This document shows positions 1 to 4,585 of a DNA stretch of 5,986 nucleotides, piece after piece; the first letter of the stretch is position 1; every line of letters starts with the position of its first letter. This DNA is from an uncultured bacterium (GTDB lineage: Bacteria > Patescibacteriota > Minisyncoccia > Phycocordibacterales > PALSA-1337), in NCBI GenBank assembly GCA_903870235.1, contig CAIQCA010000086.1, positions 1 through 5,986 on the forward strand. The letters are read 5' to 3'. Under the pieces are notes generated by a model that made no database searches, was not told where the DNA came from, and saw nothing but the letters and a program-made list of their open reading frames with translations. A program made the position numbers and the translations under genes.

Positions 1-680
1 GTCCAGTCAAACATTTCGTAACTATCCCAGACCGTATTGAAACAGGAAGTTTTGTTTTGCTTGGCGTTTTGTGTGCCAAAGATTTAGTTATAGAAAATTG
101 TGAGCCGAAACATATAGAATCGTTGTTACATCTTTTGAATGATTCCGGTGTAGATATCAAAGTAAAAGATTCTCCGGTAGGCAAAATCGGTTGCGGTTCC
201 ATTCATATAAAAGATAATATTAAACCGAATTCTTCTTTCAAATCATTTAATGTCAGTACAAAAGAATATCCTGGTTTTCCTACGGATTTACAATCACCAG
301 TCGTGACATATCTAACGCAAGTGACAGGTGAGAGCAGTGTACTAGAAACTATTTTCGAGGGTCGTTTCAAATACGTGCAAGATTTGAAGAAGATTGGTGC
401 ACATATCGGACTTATAAATCCTCGTGAAATAAAGATCAAAGGACCGACAGCCTTGGCTGTAACTACTCATTCAAAAAGTCGCGCAGTTGGCGTCACTGAA
501 CAAATCAAACCAACCGAACTTCTGGCTCATGACATTCGTGCCGGCTTCGCTATTGTTTTGGCGGCATTAACTGCTGAAGGTAAGTTTATCGTCCGAAATG
601 CTCATCTTATAGACCGCGGTTATGAAAAGTTGGAAGAAAGATTAATGGCTCTTGGCGCGGATATAAAGCGTATGCTATAG
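1..680 (+). CDS. murA: UDP-N-acetylglucosamine 1-carboxyvinyltransferase (MurA), C-terminal part
   Basis: The enzyme transfers enolpyruvate from PEP to UDP-GlcNAc, the first committed step of cytoplasmic peptidoglycan precursor synthesis. The reading frame enters from the left (first full codon at base 3) and about 225 residues are visible of a family length near 420, so the N-terminal half and the catalytic Cys loop are outside the window. Family signatures in order are IPDRIETGSF at 24-53, PTDLQ at 279-290 (the Asp matches the catalytic Asp305 of E. coli MurA), EGRF at 357-368 (Arg331 equivalent), HDIRAG at 531-548 (Arg397 equivalent) and HLIDRGYEKLEERLMALGAD near the end. These are the EPSP-synthase-fold motifs of the substrate cleft, so the enzyme looks active. 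The segment before HDIRAG is divergent. The TTG at 57 is an internal codon, not the start. The stop is TAG, 18 bases before mreB. Identification is secure. Confidence 0.95.
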   Translation, partial: PVKHFVTIPDRIETGSFVLLGVLCAKDLVIENCEPKHIESLLHLLNDSGVDIKVKDSPVGKIGCGSIHIKDNIKPNSSFKSFNVSTKEYPGFPTDLQSPVVTYLTQVTGESSVLETIFEGRFKYVQDLKKIGAHIGLINPREIKIKGPTALAVTTHSKSRAVGVTEQIKPTELLAHDIRAGFAIVLAALTAEGKFIVRNAHLIDRGYEKLEERLMALGADIKRML

Positions 681-681
681 T
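652..681 (+). promoter_or_regulatory. Predicted extended -10 promoter for mreB, inside the end of murA
   Basis: There is a -35-like TTGGCG at 652-657, an 18-base spacer, and an extended -10 TGCTATAGT at 673-681 (TG-n then 5 of 6 matches to TATAAT). The -10 overlaps the murA stop codon. Transcription would start near 688, leaving a leader of only about 11 bases before the mreB ATG, which fits the lack of a Shine-Dalgarno site there. This is inferred from consensus matching only. Confidence 0.55.
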
Positions 682-698
682 CGAACCACTATACGCAC

Positions 699-1712
699 AT
701 GTCCATTTTCTCACCAAAACTCGGTATCGACCTTGGTACAGCCAACACCCTCGTTTTTTTGCCTGGAAAGGGTATTGTCCTAAACGAACCTTCTGTCGTG
801 GCGGTTTCTGAGCCAGACCGTAAAGTTCTCGCTGTTGGAAATGAAGCCAAGGAAATGGTTGGTCGCACACCAGACTCCATCGTGGCTTATAGACCGATGC
901 GTGATGGAGTTATTGCTGACTATCGCATCACCGAAGCCATGCTCCGATATTTCATCGACAAAGCTTTGGGTCGTTTCAGTATTTTCAAACCAGATGTAAT
1001 GGTTTCCGTGCCAGCCAGTGTAACTTCTACAGAGCGTCGCGCAGTTATCGAAGCAGCCATTCGCGCCGGTGCAAAAAATGCTTATGTTGTTAAGGAACCA
1101 ATTCTCGCCGCTATCGGCGCAGGTATTCCTATTCATGAAGCTCGTGGACATATGGTTGTCGACATCGGTGGAGGTACAACCGATGTGGCCGTGATCTCTC
1201 TTGGCGGTATCGTGGCTTGTACTTCTGTGAAGTGTGCTGGCAATAAGATCGATGCCGCTATTACTGATTATGTTAAAAAAGTTTTCAATCTAGCTATTGG
1301 TGATCACATGGCTGAGATCATTAAAATCAATATCGGTTCAGCTATTCCTCTCGACCAGGAACTGACTATGACTGTGAAGGGTCGTGATTATGTTTCTGGG
1401 TTGCCCCGTTCAACAGAGATCAAGACTAATGAGATTGTCAAAGCTATTTCCAAAGAACTTCGTGATATGGTCAAGGCTATCAAAGATGTTTTGCAAGAAA
1501 CTCCACCTGAGCTGGCGGCAGATATTATTGACCAAGGAATCATCATGACCGGCGGCTCTTCTTTGCTCCGCAATCTTCCAGAACTAGTATTTCGTCGTAC
1601 TGGTGTGAAGGCGCAACTCGCTGAAGATCCTTTACTTTGTGTGGTGAAGGGAACCGGCCTGGCTCTCGATCATTTGGACGTGTATAAGAAGACGATCATA
1701 AGTAAGAGATAA
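699..1712 (+). CDS. mreB: Rod shape-determining protein MreB (actin-like ATPase)
   Basis: MreB is a bacterial actin that polymerises on the inner face of the membrane and directs cell-wall synthesis along the cell body. The 337-residue length is typical. Actin/HSP70-fold motifs are all present: phosphate-1 loop GIDLGTANT at residues 9-17, VPASVTSTERRAV at 104-116, EPILAAIGAG at 133-142, phosphate-2 loop DIGGGTTDVAVISLGG at 155-170, GNKID at 181-185, and the adenosine-binding segment IMTGGSSLLRNLPEL at 282-296. The acidic and glycine-rich nucleotide-binding residues are intact. The ATG at 699 is chosen because family homology begins within ten residues of it. No Shine-Dalgarno sequence precedes it. 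MurA lies 18 bases upstream. No mreC or mreD follows; the next gene faces the opposite way. An overlapping extended -10 element suggests separate transcription. Confidence 0.96.
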   Translation: MSIFSPKLGIDLGTANTLVFLPGKGIVLNEPSVVAVSEPDRKVLAVGNEAKEMVGRTPDSIVAYRPMRDGVIADYRITEAMLRYFIDKALGRFSIFKPDVMVSVPASVTSTERRAVIEAAIRAGAKNAYVVKEPILAAIGAGIPIHEARGHMVVDIGGGTTDVAVISLGGIVACTSVKCAGNKIDAAITDYVKKVFNLAIGDHMAEIIKINIGSAIPLDQELTMTVKGRDYVSGLPRSTEIKTNEIVKAISKELRDMVKAIKDVLQETPPELAADIIDQGIIMTGGSSLLRNLPELVFRRTGVKAQLAEDPLLCVVKGTGLALDHLDVYKKTIISKR

Positions 1713-1721
1713 ATTTTTAAT

Positions 1722-1771
1722 AAAAAAACCTGTAACCGGCTCAGGAGGAGCTAGTTACAGGATTTGTTTTT
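1722..1771. terminator. Bidirectional Rho-independent terminator between mreB and the pilin-like gene
   Basis: The arms CCTGTAACCGGCT (1729-1741) and AGCTAGTTACAGG (1749-1761) form an 8-pair outer stem, a C-A mismatch and a G-T wobble, then three more pairs, around the 7-base loop CAGGAGG. Seven A's at 1722-1728 give a U-run for minus-strand transcripts; TTTGTTTTT at 1763-1771 gives a weaker one for plus-strand transcripts. It sits just after the mreB stop and touches the stop of the opposing gene, as expected for a shared terminator of convergent genes. The loop reads AGGAGG on plus and CCTCCT on minus. Confidence 0.88.
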
Positions 1772-2225
1772 AAGGAGTTTTTTCGATCTCCACGAAGAAA
1801 CCGTTGGTGACCCCCATTATCCAAGGGAAGTCCGGGCAGTAATTGCTCATAGTCTTTCTGGTGTTGATGAACATATTCATCTTGACCCCAGTATTGGAAA
1901 TGCCGAAGTTGGCGTTTTCCATTACAAAGACGGTGAACTCTTTTCCAGCACCAGAGAAGTAGAACACGTTACTCGAGATAGCTACCGGCATGTCATTGTT
2001 GGCGACACCGGCAACTAGCTTTTTGGCGAGTTGTTCTCTGTCCTCAACCAATTTCTGCTGTTGCTCTGCTTGGATCCTAGCTTGTTCTTGCTGGGTCCTG
2101 AATGCTGAATCAGCGTTTCTTTTAATTGCAGCGAAACCCATCACAGCCCAGGTGGTCAGTATAGCCACGATGACGATGACGATGAGAAACTCGATGACAG
2201 TTACACCAGACACTTTTTTGTTCAT
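1770..2225 (-). CDS. Type IV pilin-like protein with class III prepilin signal
   Basis: A 151-residue protein whose start carries a textbook prepilin leader: short basic MNKKVSG, a predicted cleavage after Gly7, then VTVIEF with Glu at mature position 5, and one hydrophobic helix to about residue 34. Such proteins are cut and usually methylated by a PilD-type peptidase and assemble into pili, competence pseudopili or secretion filaments. Residues 36-70 are a long Gln/Glu/Lys/Arg-rich helix, probably the continuation of the pilin stalk. The 71-151 domain is mixed polar/aromatic with a single Cys130, and I do not recognise it; no disulfide pair typical of major pilins is possible within it. The ATG is supported by AAAGGA four bases upstream. 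It follows a lipoprotein gene by 29 bases, likely one operon. No pilin ATPase, platform protein or peptidase is in the window. The pilin class is well supported, the role unknown. Confidence 0.8.
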   Translation of the reverse strand: MNKKVSGVTVIEFLIVIVIVAILTTWAVMGFAAIKRNADSAFRTQQEQARIQAEQQQKLVEDREQLAKKLVAGVANNDMPVAISSNVFYFSGAGKEFTVFVMENANFGISNTGVKMNMFINTRKTMSNYCPDFPWIMGVTNGFFVEIEKTP

Positions 2226-2229
2226 ATTT

Positions 2230-2235
2230 TCCTTT
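2230..2235 (-). promoter_or_regulatory. Shine-Dalgarno site of the pilin-like gene
   Basis: AAAGGA on the minus strand, four bases before the ATG whose first base is 2225. It fixes the start and indicates independent initiation rather than only translational coupling to the upstream lipoprotein gene. Confidence 0.75.
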
Positions 2236-2254
2236 CGATGTTCGCGTTTTTCAG

Positions 2255-2710
2255 TTATTCGTCACAGATATCCAGTCCACACATTCCTTTGACTTCCACG
2301 CGTGTGAAACCAGCAGCCTTGGCAAGTCTGCCAGCAGCCATGAATGAGGCAGAGACTTCACCCAAGTGAGCCTCCGATTCTTCACAGTGATGGAACGCGG
2401 CAACGCGACGTTCTATATTTTGCTGGCCATTGTACGGAAGGCCGTTTGCCTCTGACCGTTCCGATGCCACTTTTGCTTGCAGGGCTTCAACTTCAGTCTG
2501 GAGTTTCTTCAGCCCATCAAATATTGTGGGCCGAATCGCGTCTCTTTCAGCTGTGTTGTTTGGCCATTCCACAGTGAATGTGGTTTTGAAGTTGGCTTTC
2601 TGGTTGTCTTCTTCACAACCGGTGAGGACCAAGGTCATGACACAAGCCAGCACGGTTAATGCTCGAAGCGTCCAAGTATTCTTCGTCTGACGATCAAGAT
2701 ATTTCTTCAT
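2255..2710 (-). CDS. Putative small lipoprotein of unknown function, partner of the pilin-like gene
   Basis: A 151-residue protein with a basic N-region (MKKYLDRQTK), a hydrophobic core at about 15-30 and a lipobox LTGC at 29-32, so signal peptidase II would cut before Cys32 and leave a lipid-anchored protein on the outer face of the membrane. The mature part begins with acidic EED. It has a likely amphipathic or coiled-coil helix at about 65-85 (LKKLQTEVEALQAKVASE), a His-His-Cys cluster at 107-109 and a cysteine-bearing C-terminus (Cys144, Cys149). I do not recognise the family. The ATG at 2710 is preferred over a TTG at 2734 because AAGGA lies four bases before it and it gives a normal signal peptide. 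The pilin-like gene starts 29 bases downstream with no terminator between, so the two are probably co-transcribed. Two hand-counted 60-base lines (2281-2400) are 53-55% GC, above the core genes sampled. Confidence 0.75.
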   Translation of the reverse strand: MKKYLDRQTKNTWTLRALTVLACVMTLVLTGCEEDNQKANFKTTFTVEWPNNTAERDAIRPTIFDGLKKLQTEVEALQAKVASERSEANGLPYNGQQNIERRVAAFHHCEESEAHLGEVSASFMAAGRLAKAAGFTRVEVKGMCGLDICDE

Positions 2711-2714
2711 TGTT

Positions 2715-2719
2715 TCCTT
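2715..2719 (-). promoter_or_regulatory. Shine-Dalgarno site that decides the lipoprotein start
   Basis: AAGGA on the minus strand, four bases before the ATG at 2710. A longer frame from a TTG at 2734 would place this site inside the coding sequence and add eight residues before the basic N-region. Confidence 0.7.
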
Positions 2720-2760
2720 GTAAATTTGCTCCAACCTCTCCCATTTTCAGGGATACAAGA

Positions 2761-2790
2761 GCGCTTTTGATTCAGGTTTTCTAAAAGCAC
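2761..2790 (-). promoter_or_regulatory. Inverted repeat in the 5' leader of the lipoprotein-pilin transcript
   Basis: GCGCTTTT (2761-2768) and AAAAGCAC (2783-2790) pair over eight positions, with one G-U wobble in the minus-strand RNA, around a 14-base loop. It lies right after the predicted transcription start near 2792 and about 50 bases before the lipoprotein ATG. No T-run follows, so it is not a standard terminator. It could be a 5' stabilising hairpin or an operator; the stem is A/T-rich and only moderately strong. Confidence 0.4.
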
Positions 2791-2798
2791 CCTACATT

Positions 2799-2804
2799 AT
2801 TATA
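2799..2804 (-). promoter_or_regulatory. Predicted -10 element for the lipoprotein-pilin operon
   Basis: A perfect TATAAT on the minus strand, placing transcription start near 2792 and giving a leader of about 80 bases. No good -35 is found at 16-18 bases. A perfect TTGACA occurs at 2812-2817 (minus strand), but only 7 bases upstream, too close to serve this -10. Consensus inference only. Confidence 0.45.
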
Positions 2805-2827
2805 GTCACATTGTCAATAGATTGTAT

Positions 2828-2858
2828 AAAAAAACGACAACCTAAGATCAGGTTGCCG
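2828..2858 (-). terminator. Rho-independent terminator of the small cysteine-motif gene
   Basis: The arms CGACAACCT (2835-2843) and AGGTTGCCG (2850-2858) pair except for one A-C mismatch, around the 6-base loop AAGATC. Seven A's at 2828-2834 form the U-run for minus-strand RNA. It lies about 20 bases after the stop at 2878, separating this gene from the lipoprotein-pilin unit. Confidence 0.88.
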
Positions 2859-2877
2859 TAAAGGTTTTAAAGTTCCT

Positions 2878-3183
2878 TTAAACTAGAGCCGGCACATCTT
2901 GGTGCGCCAGGATTTCGTTCAGGGCGTCGTTGGCCTTGCTACGAAACTGCAGGTAGCATTCTTCGCCACAGAACACGAAGTAGAACCAATCGGCTCCACG
3001 CAAAAGTGGTGCCGTACCGGCTTTCGTGGCTTTCACCATGACGATCTTTTGGCCTTTGCTGATCCTGCATGCACAATCAGGGTTGTGGCATTCAAGGTCG
3101 TTGGTGGCCAAACATTCAACTTTCGCTAAAGTTGGAAATGCGATCAACGCATCGTAGTCCATCCGCATAATTAAGTTTTTCAT
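2878..3183 (-). CDS. Small cysteine-rich, putative zinc-binding protein
   Basis: A 101-residue protein I cannot assign to a named family. Six cysteines sit in two clusters: Cys24, Cys32, Cys37, Cys39 in the segment ECLATNDLECHNPDCAC, and Cys72, Cys76 in FCGEEC. The layout (paired Cys, then KGQKIVMVKA, then an aromatic WFYFVFCGEECYLQF turn) resembles treble-clef or zinc-ribbon modules of the TRASH/FCS/YHS kind, so one structural metal site is likely. No signal peptide or membrane segment is seen, so it is probably cytoplasmic. The ATG at 3183 is chosen because AAAGGAG lies six bases before it; a frame extended to a TTG at 3234 would run through the predicted promoter. It has its own promoter and terminator and is monocistronic. 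One hand-counted line (2941-3000) is 52% GC. Zinc binding is inference from cysteine spacing only. Confidence 0.72.
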   Translation of the reverse strand: MKNLIMRMDYDALIAFPTLAKVECLATNDLECHNPDCACRISKGQKIVMVKATKAGTAPLLRGADWFYFVFCGEECYLQFRSKANDALNEILAHQDVPALV

Positions 3184-3189
3184 AGGTAT

Positions 3190-3196
3190 CTCCTTT
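3190..3196 (-). promoter_or_regulatory. Strong Shine-Dalgarno site of the cysteine-motif gene
   Basis: AAAGGAG on the minus strand, six bases before the ATG. It is the closest match to the canonical anti-16S sequence in the window and decides the start at 3183. Confidence 0.8.
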
Positions 3197-3206
3197 CTCT
3201 TGCTAA

Positions 3207-3234
3207 ATAATGCCATATTCATCTCAAAAGTCAA
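3207..3234 (-). promoter_or_regulatory. Predicted promoter of the cysteine-motif gene
   Basis: On the minus strand: -35 TTGACT at 3229-3234 (5 of 6), a 16-base spacer, and -10 CATTAT at 3207-3212 (4 of 6) preceded by the TG-n extended -10 motif. The predicted start is near 3200, giving a leader of about 17 bases that holds little except the Shine-Dalgarno site. Confidence 0.6.
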
Positions 3235-3237
3235 CGA

Positions 3238-3266
3238 TTAATATATGTTGCAAATAAAGGTATTAT
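3238..3266 (+). promoter_or_regulatory. Possible promoter of the clamp-loader gene
   Basis: TTAATA at 3238-3243 (4 of 6 for a -35), a 17-base spacer, and TATTAT at 3261-3266 (5 of 6 for a -10). Transcription would begin about two bases before the ATG at 3275, making the mRNA nearly leaderless, in line with the absence of a Shine-Dalgarno site. It is divergent from the promoter at 3207-3234 in the same 91-base intergenic gap. Confidence 0.4.
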
Positions 3267-3274
3267 AGCTAGTA

Positions 3275-3949
3275 ATGACTAATACTATAAATCTTTCCGG
3301 ACTCTCTCATCACGCTTACTTTCTAGTTGGTGGTGATTTGGCACATTCCGAGCTTGTTAGTGAACTCACAAAGAAATTCAAACTAAAAATTCACGGAAAT
3401 CCGGACTTTTCCGATCAGAGATTTGAGACTTTCACTATAGATGAGGCACGAGCACTCAAGTCGAGAGCAGAAACGATGCCGACAACTACCGATTCCAAGA
3501 AAGTTTTTATTGTCCAAATGGATTCTGCCACATCCGAAGCTCAAAACGCACTTCTCAAGCTTCTTGAAGAACCAGCGGATTATATTCATTTCTTTTTGAT
3601 TGTCCCTACAGCTCATACCTTATTACCAACTGTAAGATCAAGACTTAGTGTTATAGAAACTGCTGATGAGACGGGTGTCTTAGCAGATGAGGCGGAGTCT
3701 TTTATCAAGATGAATATACCGAAACGTCTTGATTATATAAAAAAACTCGTTGACGATATTTCCAAGGAAAAGAAAACCAAACACGAAGCCGTTCAGTTTT
3801 TGAATGCTATAGAATCGTATATTTACATGAAGCAAGGTGCAAAGAAGGCCGCCATCCAGCTCAAAAAGATAGAAAAGATCCGGGGGTATATGAATGATCG
3901 AGCACCTTCTTTGAAGATGCTTTTGGAATATGTGGCGCTCAATATTTAG
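3275..3949 (+). CDS. holB: DNA polymerase III delta'-like clamp-loader subunit, short form
   Basis: Delta' is part of the clamp loader that places the beta sliding clamp on DNA at replication forks. This 224-residue protein has the conserved core SEAQNALLKLLEEP at residues 87-100 and FFLIVPTAHTLLPTVRSRL at 106-124, which match the box around sensor 1 and the SRC motif of AAA+ clamp loaders. Arg123 sits at the SRC arginine-finger place, with Leu where the motif has Cys. The N-terminal P-loop region is degenerate (YFLVGGDLAHSELVSEL at 15-31 has no GKT/S), as in ATP-non-binding delta' subunits. The four-Cys zinc module of DnaX/HolB is absent. Family members are commonly about 300-340 residues, so the C-terminal collar domain is reduced. 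The ATG at 3275 is the first in frame and lacks a Shine-Dalgarno site. The gene precedes frr by 75 bases. A general AAA+ clamp-loader paralogue is the main alternative. Confidence 0.75.
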   Translation: MTNTINLSGLSHHAYFLVGGDLAHSELVSELTKKFKLKIHGNPDFSDQRFETFTIDEARALKSRAETMPTTTDSKKVFIVQMDSATSEAQNALLKLLEEPADYIHFFLIVPTAHTLLPTVRSRLSVIETADETGVLADEAESFIKMNIPKRLDYIKKLVDDISKEKKTKHEAVQFLNAIESYIYMKQGAKKAAIQLKKIEKIRGYMNDRAPSLKMLLEYVALNI

Positions 3950-3967
3950 CCCGGTCTCTTTCAATGT

Positions 3968-4007
3968 TTTCTTAAAAGTTCTTTTCGAGTTATAATGGCT
4001 TTATAAC
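3968..4007 (+). promoter_or_regulatory. Predicted frr promoter with a perfect inverted repeat over the -10
   Basis: A perfect -10 TATAAT lies at 3991-3996. The -35 region (TTTCTT at 3968-3973, 17-base spacer) is poor. The -10 is embedded in the inverted repeat GTTATAA (3989-3995), 5-base spacer, TTATAAC (4001-4007), which also covers the predicted start near 4003. The repeat could be an operator or a weak A/T-rich hairpin. The leader is about 22 bases and has no Shine-Dalgarno site. Confidence 0.55.
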
Positions 4008-4024
4008 AACTAACCAATAAAAAC

Positions 4025-4576
4025 ATGGCATACGACCTATCTGGTATCAAAAAACAAATGTTAGGAGTGGAAGAGTGGATGAAGAAAGAATTTCAGCAGA
4101 TACGCACAGGCCAGGCATCTCCAGGTATTTTGGACGGCGTTAAGGTTGAAGTTTATGGTGCTCCTATGGGAATAAAGGAGTTGGCTGCTATAACTCTGGA
4201 AGGCGCTCGTACTATACGTATAACTCCTTGGGATAAAAGTCAGACGAAGGAGATTGAGAAGGCTATTACAATTGCCAATCTCGGTCTCTCTGTAGTTGTC
4301 GACGATCAAGGTCTCAGGGTCAATTTTCCAGAACTAACAGCCGATCGTAGAACAGCGATCGCCAAGCAAGCAAAAGATAAAATGGAGGATGCTAAGAAAC
4401 AGGTTCGCCAACATCGTGACGTAGTGGTTCGTGATCTTCAGACCAAAGAAAAAGATGGTGCTATAGGAAAAGATGATGCTTTTCGTGCCAAGAACGATAC
4501 CCAGAAGATTGTCGATGAATGTAACAAAAAGTTGGAAGCGGATTATGCCAAGAAGGAGAAGGAAATTATCGGTTAA
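4025..4576 (+). CDS. frr: Ribosome recycling factor (RRF)
   Basis: RRF works with EF-G to split the post-termination ribosome and release mRNA and tRNA for the next round. The 183-residue length is normal. Landmarks are the helix-1 motif IRTGQASPGIL at 26-36 (family RTGRASP-like), TPWD at 67-70, NLGLSVVVDD at 85-94, the hinge and helix segment RVNFPELTADRR at 98-109, and the long C-terminal helix with VRQHRDVVVRD at 127-137, where basic residues contact 23S rRNA. Domain II (about residues 31-105) and the three-helix domain I are both complete. The ATG at 4025 gives the standard N-terminus and has no Shine-Dalgarno site. Two TAA codons in tandem end the gene. It probably heads a two-gene unit with the protease 9 bases downstream. 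Identification is secure. Confidence 0.97.
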   Translation: MAYDLSGIKKQMLGVEEWMKKEFQQIRTGQASPGILDGVKVEVYGAPMGIKELAAITLEGARTIRITPWDKSQTKEIEKAITIANLGLSVVVDDQGLRVNFPELTADRRTAIAKQAKDKMEDAKKQVRQHRDVVVRDLQTKEKDGAIGKDDAFRAKNDTQKIVDECNKKLEADYAKKEKEIIG

Positions 4577-4585
4577 TAACGGTTG

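Noticed and set aside
1990..2690. Several overlapping plus-strand open frames of 60-100 codons.
   Set aside because: They are antisense to the lipoprotein and pilin genes, overlap one another, and lack ribosome sites or recognisable motifs.
2711..2734. Longer lipoprotein starting at a TTG at 2734.
   Set aside because: The ATG at 2710 has AAGGA at good spacing and gives a normal signal peptide; the TTG has only a purine run directly against it.
2812..2817. Perfect TTGACA as the -35 of the lipoprotein promoter.
   Set aside because: Only 7 bases separate it from the TATAAT, too short for a sigma-70-type promoter, and no -10 is found 16-18 bases downstream.
3184..3234. Longer cysteine-motif protein starting at a TTG at 3234.
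   Set aside because: The extension overlaps the predicted -35 and -10 and would put the AAAGGAG site inside the coding region.
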